NCBI GenBank assembly: GCA_946615275.1
Contig: CAMOHV010000143.1
Span: 1 to 5,070, forward strand
Direction: 5' to 3'
Length of the DNA: 5,070 nt
From: an uncultured Verrucomicrobiota bacterium
Lineage (GTDB): Bacteria; Verrucomicrobiota; Kiritimatiellia; RFP12; UBA1067
Below, in pieces: positions 3,548 to 5,070 of the stretch. The notes beneath the pieces are model-generated. The model did no database searches. It had not been told where the DNA came from and saw nothing but the letters and a program-made list of their open reading frames with translations. Positions within the stretch are counted from its first letter, which is position 1; the number at the start of each line of letters is the position of its first letter. A program made the position numbers and the translations under genes.

Positions 3548-5070
3548 ATGAAACTTCAAGAAATGAAAAGTTTTGAGTGGGTGAGATTAGTCGCTAAGAC
3601 TACGGCAGCCCTTATCGCAACAATGGCATCTCCACTTGCCATGGCAGACGAGGCTCTTGTCTCCACGAACTATCTTGCTGATGGTTCCATAGTGTATTCA
3701 TTCACATGTCCTGTTGCCACCAACACCGCAGTTGGTAATTGGTCGGCACCACACGACGGAGTCGCCGACATCCTTGTGGTGGGCGGCGGCGGCGGGGGCG
3801 GCACCCAAGGCGGCGGCGGCGGCGCGGGCGGCGTCTTGTATCGGAAGGGGGTTGGTCTTTCTGCCGGGGATGTTTATTCCGTAATCGTCGGCGCCGGCGG
3901 AGCGGGTGGGAGATATGTTACCCAGCAAGCGGCTACTGGCATAGGCAAACCCGGCGTGTCGACATGTGTCTCGAACGCGACGACTTCCGTTGAGCTCGCG
4001 TGCGCGCTTGGCGGCGGTTATGGCGGGGCGCGCGGCATCGTCGGCGGAGATGGCGGTTCCGGCGGCGGGGCCGGGGCGGCGCGCGGCGCCACTGCCGATG
4101 GCGTAGTGACTGCCAGTGGCAAAGGGGCAAATGGACAGGGATATGACGGCGGCAATGGCTATGGTTATTATGCGACGACATCAAATCCTCAACTTCAGTC
4201 CGGCGCCGGCGGCGGCGGCGGTGCGGGAGGTCCAGGCTACGGGGGCCAGACAAATGCGGCGGAGAACGTCGAATGGTATTCCTGCGGGGGGCACGGCGTG
4301 ACGAACGACATAACAGGGACGCCCGTCGTCTATGCGGCGGGGGGCAGCGGGGCGAATCGTCATCATGCTCAAGATGGCATTGGCGGCATGGGTGGAATCG
4401 CCACGGCTGTTTCCGACACAGGACGTGCGGGGACGGCAGGCGCCGCCAATACCGGCTCCGGCGGCGGCGGAGGAGCCATCCAGACGACAGGCTATGTCAC
4501 AGCCGGAGTTGGCGGTTCGGGTGGAAGCGGCGTCGTGATCATCAGGCTCCATCCCGTCATCCGATTCCGCGACAGCGTGAAAAATGCCGGGACTGGCGGC
4601 GATACCGTACGGCGAATCGCGGAAAACGGCACCAACTACATGGTACATGTGTTCACGGCAAGGACGGGTGGGACTTTTTCGATCAAAGAAAACATCAAAG
4701 CGGATATTTTGGCCGTGGGCGGCGGCGGCGGGGGCGGCTGCCAAGGGGGTGGCGGCGGCGCGGGCGGCGTCGCATATCTGCGACAGGCTTGTCTGTGGGC
4801 CGGAGATTACACGGTCAACGTAGGTGTTGGCGGCGCCGGTGGAGAACGAGGGGAAAACAACACTGCAAACCCTGGTGTTTCAGGCGGCGATTCGGCCATT
4901 GTGAACATGGCTTTGGACTATGAATTGGCGCGTGCGCGTGGCGGCGGCGGGGGAGGTGGCCGTGCCACCGACGGTGGCCAAGGTGGTTCCGGCGGCGGCG
5001 CGGGTGCGGCGCGGTCTGTGGACGGCAACATCTACCTTGGCGGCACCGGAACTGACGGGCAGGGCTTTTC
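3548..5070 (+). CDS. Secreted glycine-rich (polyglycine) surface protein with duplicated modules; 3' end outside window
   Basis: ATG 3548 is preceded by AGAGAGG (3536-3542) at 5 bp, and the frame stays open for 507 codons to the window end. Residues 1-33 form a signal peptide with cleavage likely after AMA33. Module 1 opens with beta-strand sequence (SIVYSFT, 47-53), then ADILVVG followed by a Gly7 run at 79-85 and a Gly5 run at 88-92. GGSGGGAGAAR follows at 169-179, and the module closes with GGSGVVIIRL (325-334). Module 2 opens with YMVHVFTARTGGTF (364-377), then ADILAVG, a Gly7 run at 391-397, and the matching GGSGGGAGAAR at 479-489. This layout is typical of the glycine-rich domains of bacterial surface proteins and resembles polyglycine phage adhesins; such tracts can fold as polyglycine-II helix bundles. 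Adhesion or surface-layer function is inference. The first ~60 codons are less GC-biased than upstream genes. Confidence 0.85.
   Translation, partial: MKLQEMKSFEWVRLVAKTTAALIATMASPLAMADEALVSTNYLADGSIVYSFTCPVATNTAVGNWSAPHDGVADILVVGGGGGGGTQGGGGGAGGVLYRKGVGLSAGDVYSVIVGAGGAGGRYVTQQAATGIGKPGVSTCVSNATTSVELACALGGGYGGARGIVGGDGGSGGGAGAARGATADGVVTASGKGANGQGYDGGNGYGYYATTSNPQLQSGAGGGGGAGGPGYGGQTNAAENVEWYSCGGHGVTNDITGTPVVYAAGGSGANRHHAQDGIGGMGGIATAVSDTGRAGTAGAANTGSGGGGGAIQTTGYVTAGVGGSGGSGVVIIRLHPVIRFRDSVKNAGTGGDTVRRIAENGTNYMVHVFTARTGGTFSIKENIKADILAVGGGGGGGCQGGGGGAGGVAYLRQACLWAGDYTVNVGVGGAGGERGENNTANPGVSGGDSAIVNMALDYELARARGGGGGGGRATDGGQGGSGGGAGAARSVDGNIYLGGTGTDGQGF
3779..3835 (+). repeat. Polyglycine repeat DNA, copy 1
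   Basis: This 57-bp segment, encoding VG7-TQ-G5-AGGV, matches 4715-4771 at 53 of 57 bases, including 24 identical bases at the start. The two copies are 936 bp apart (312 codons). They mark equivalent points of the two modules and are long enough to support homologous or slippage-type recombination that would delete or add a whole module in frame. Confidence 0.88.
4715..4771 (+). repeat. Polyglycine repeat DNA, copy 2
   Basis: Counterpart of 3779-3835, encoding VG7-CQ-G5-AGGV. The differences are the Thr to Cys codon (two bases) and two silent changes in glycine codons. The surrounding module sequences have diverged much more than this core, so the core may be kept similar by constraint on the glycine runs or by local conversion. 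Confidence 0.88.

Noticed and set aside
4273..4923. Plus-strand 216-codon frame and a minus-strand frame at 4181-4744 in the polyglycine gene
   Set aside because: Both are out-of-frame readings of GGC-rich codons (Arg/Trp-rich or Ala-rich products). The frame starting at 3548 is continuous, has an RBS and signal peptide, and shows a repeated domain pattern.

Overview
This window most likely comes from an anaerobic, GC-rich, Gram-negative bacterium. The gene content resembles the Kiritimatiellota/Lentisphaerota/Verrucomicrobiota group, such as uncultured gut members. This rests on four things: a ferredoxin-dependent 2-oxoacid oxidoreductase, an outer-membrane barrel protein, a GntR-LacI hybrid regulator and a large secreted polyglycine protein. 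The taxonomic call is recollection of family distribution, not a search result.

Layout, all on the + strand. (1) Positions 2-982 are the 3' part of a 2-oxoacid:acceptor oxidoreductase in which a TPP-type beta subunit is fused to a gamma subunit. The linker is built from in-frame heptanucleotide repeats (262-336). (2) Positions 983-1155 are intergenic and hold a weak hairpin, an 8-bp direct repeat, and a palindrome plus extended -10 promoter. (3) Positions 1156-2250 encode an AraR-like regulator: GntR winged helix plus LacI-type sensor domain. (4) Positions 2255-3133 encode a secreted outer-membrane barrel-like protein, 4 bp behind the regulator and probably co-transcribed with it. (5) Positions 3143-3187 hold a second copy of the palindrome and promoter, with exactly the same 23-bp spacing to the -10 box. 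(6) Positions 3247-3531 are a short chimeric ORF: the signal peptide and first strands of a secreted protein, joined at a C7 run to the last ~20 codons of a second, otherwise missing copy of the regulator. (7) From 3548 to the window end runs an uninterrupted open frame of 507 codons for a secreted glycine-rich protein. It has two tandem copies of a polyglycine module about 312 residues apart.

The regulator, the barrel protein and the polyglycine protein look like a regulated cell-surface locus. The two matched palindrome-promoters suggest that one regulator, or a set of paralogous regulators, controls both units. The regulator tail just upstream of the polyglycine gene suggests an ancestral 'promoter - regulator - surface protein' cassette there, which has lost nearly all its regulator by deletion and recombination. 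The oxidoreductase is an unrelated metabolic gene. No tRNA, rRNA, CRISPR array or transposase is visible.
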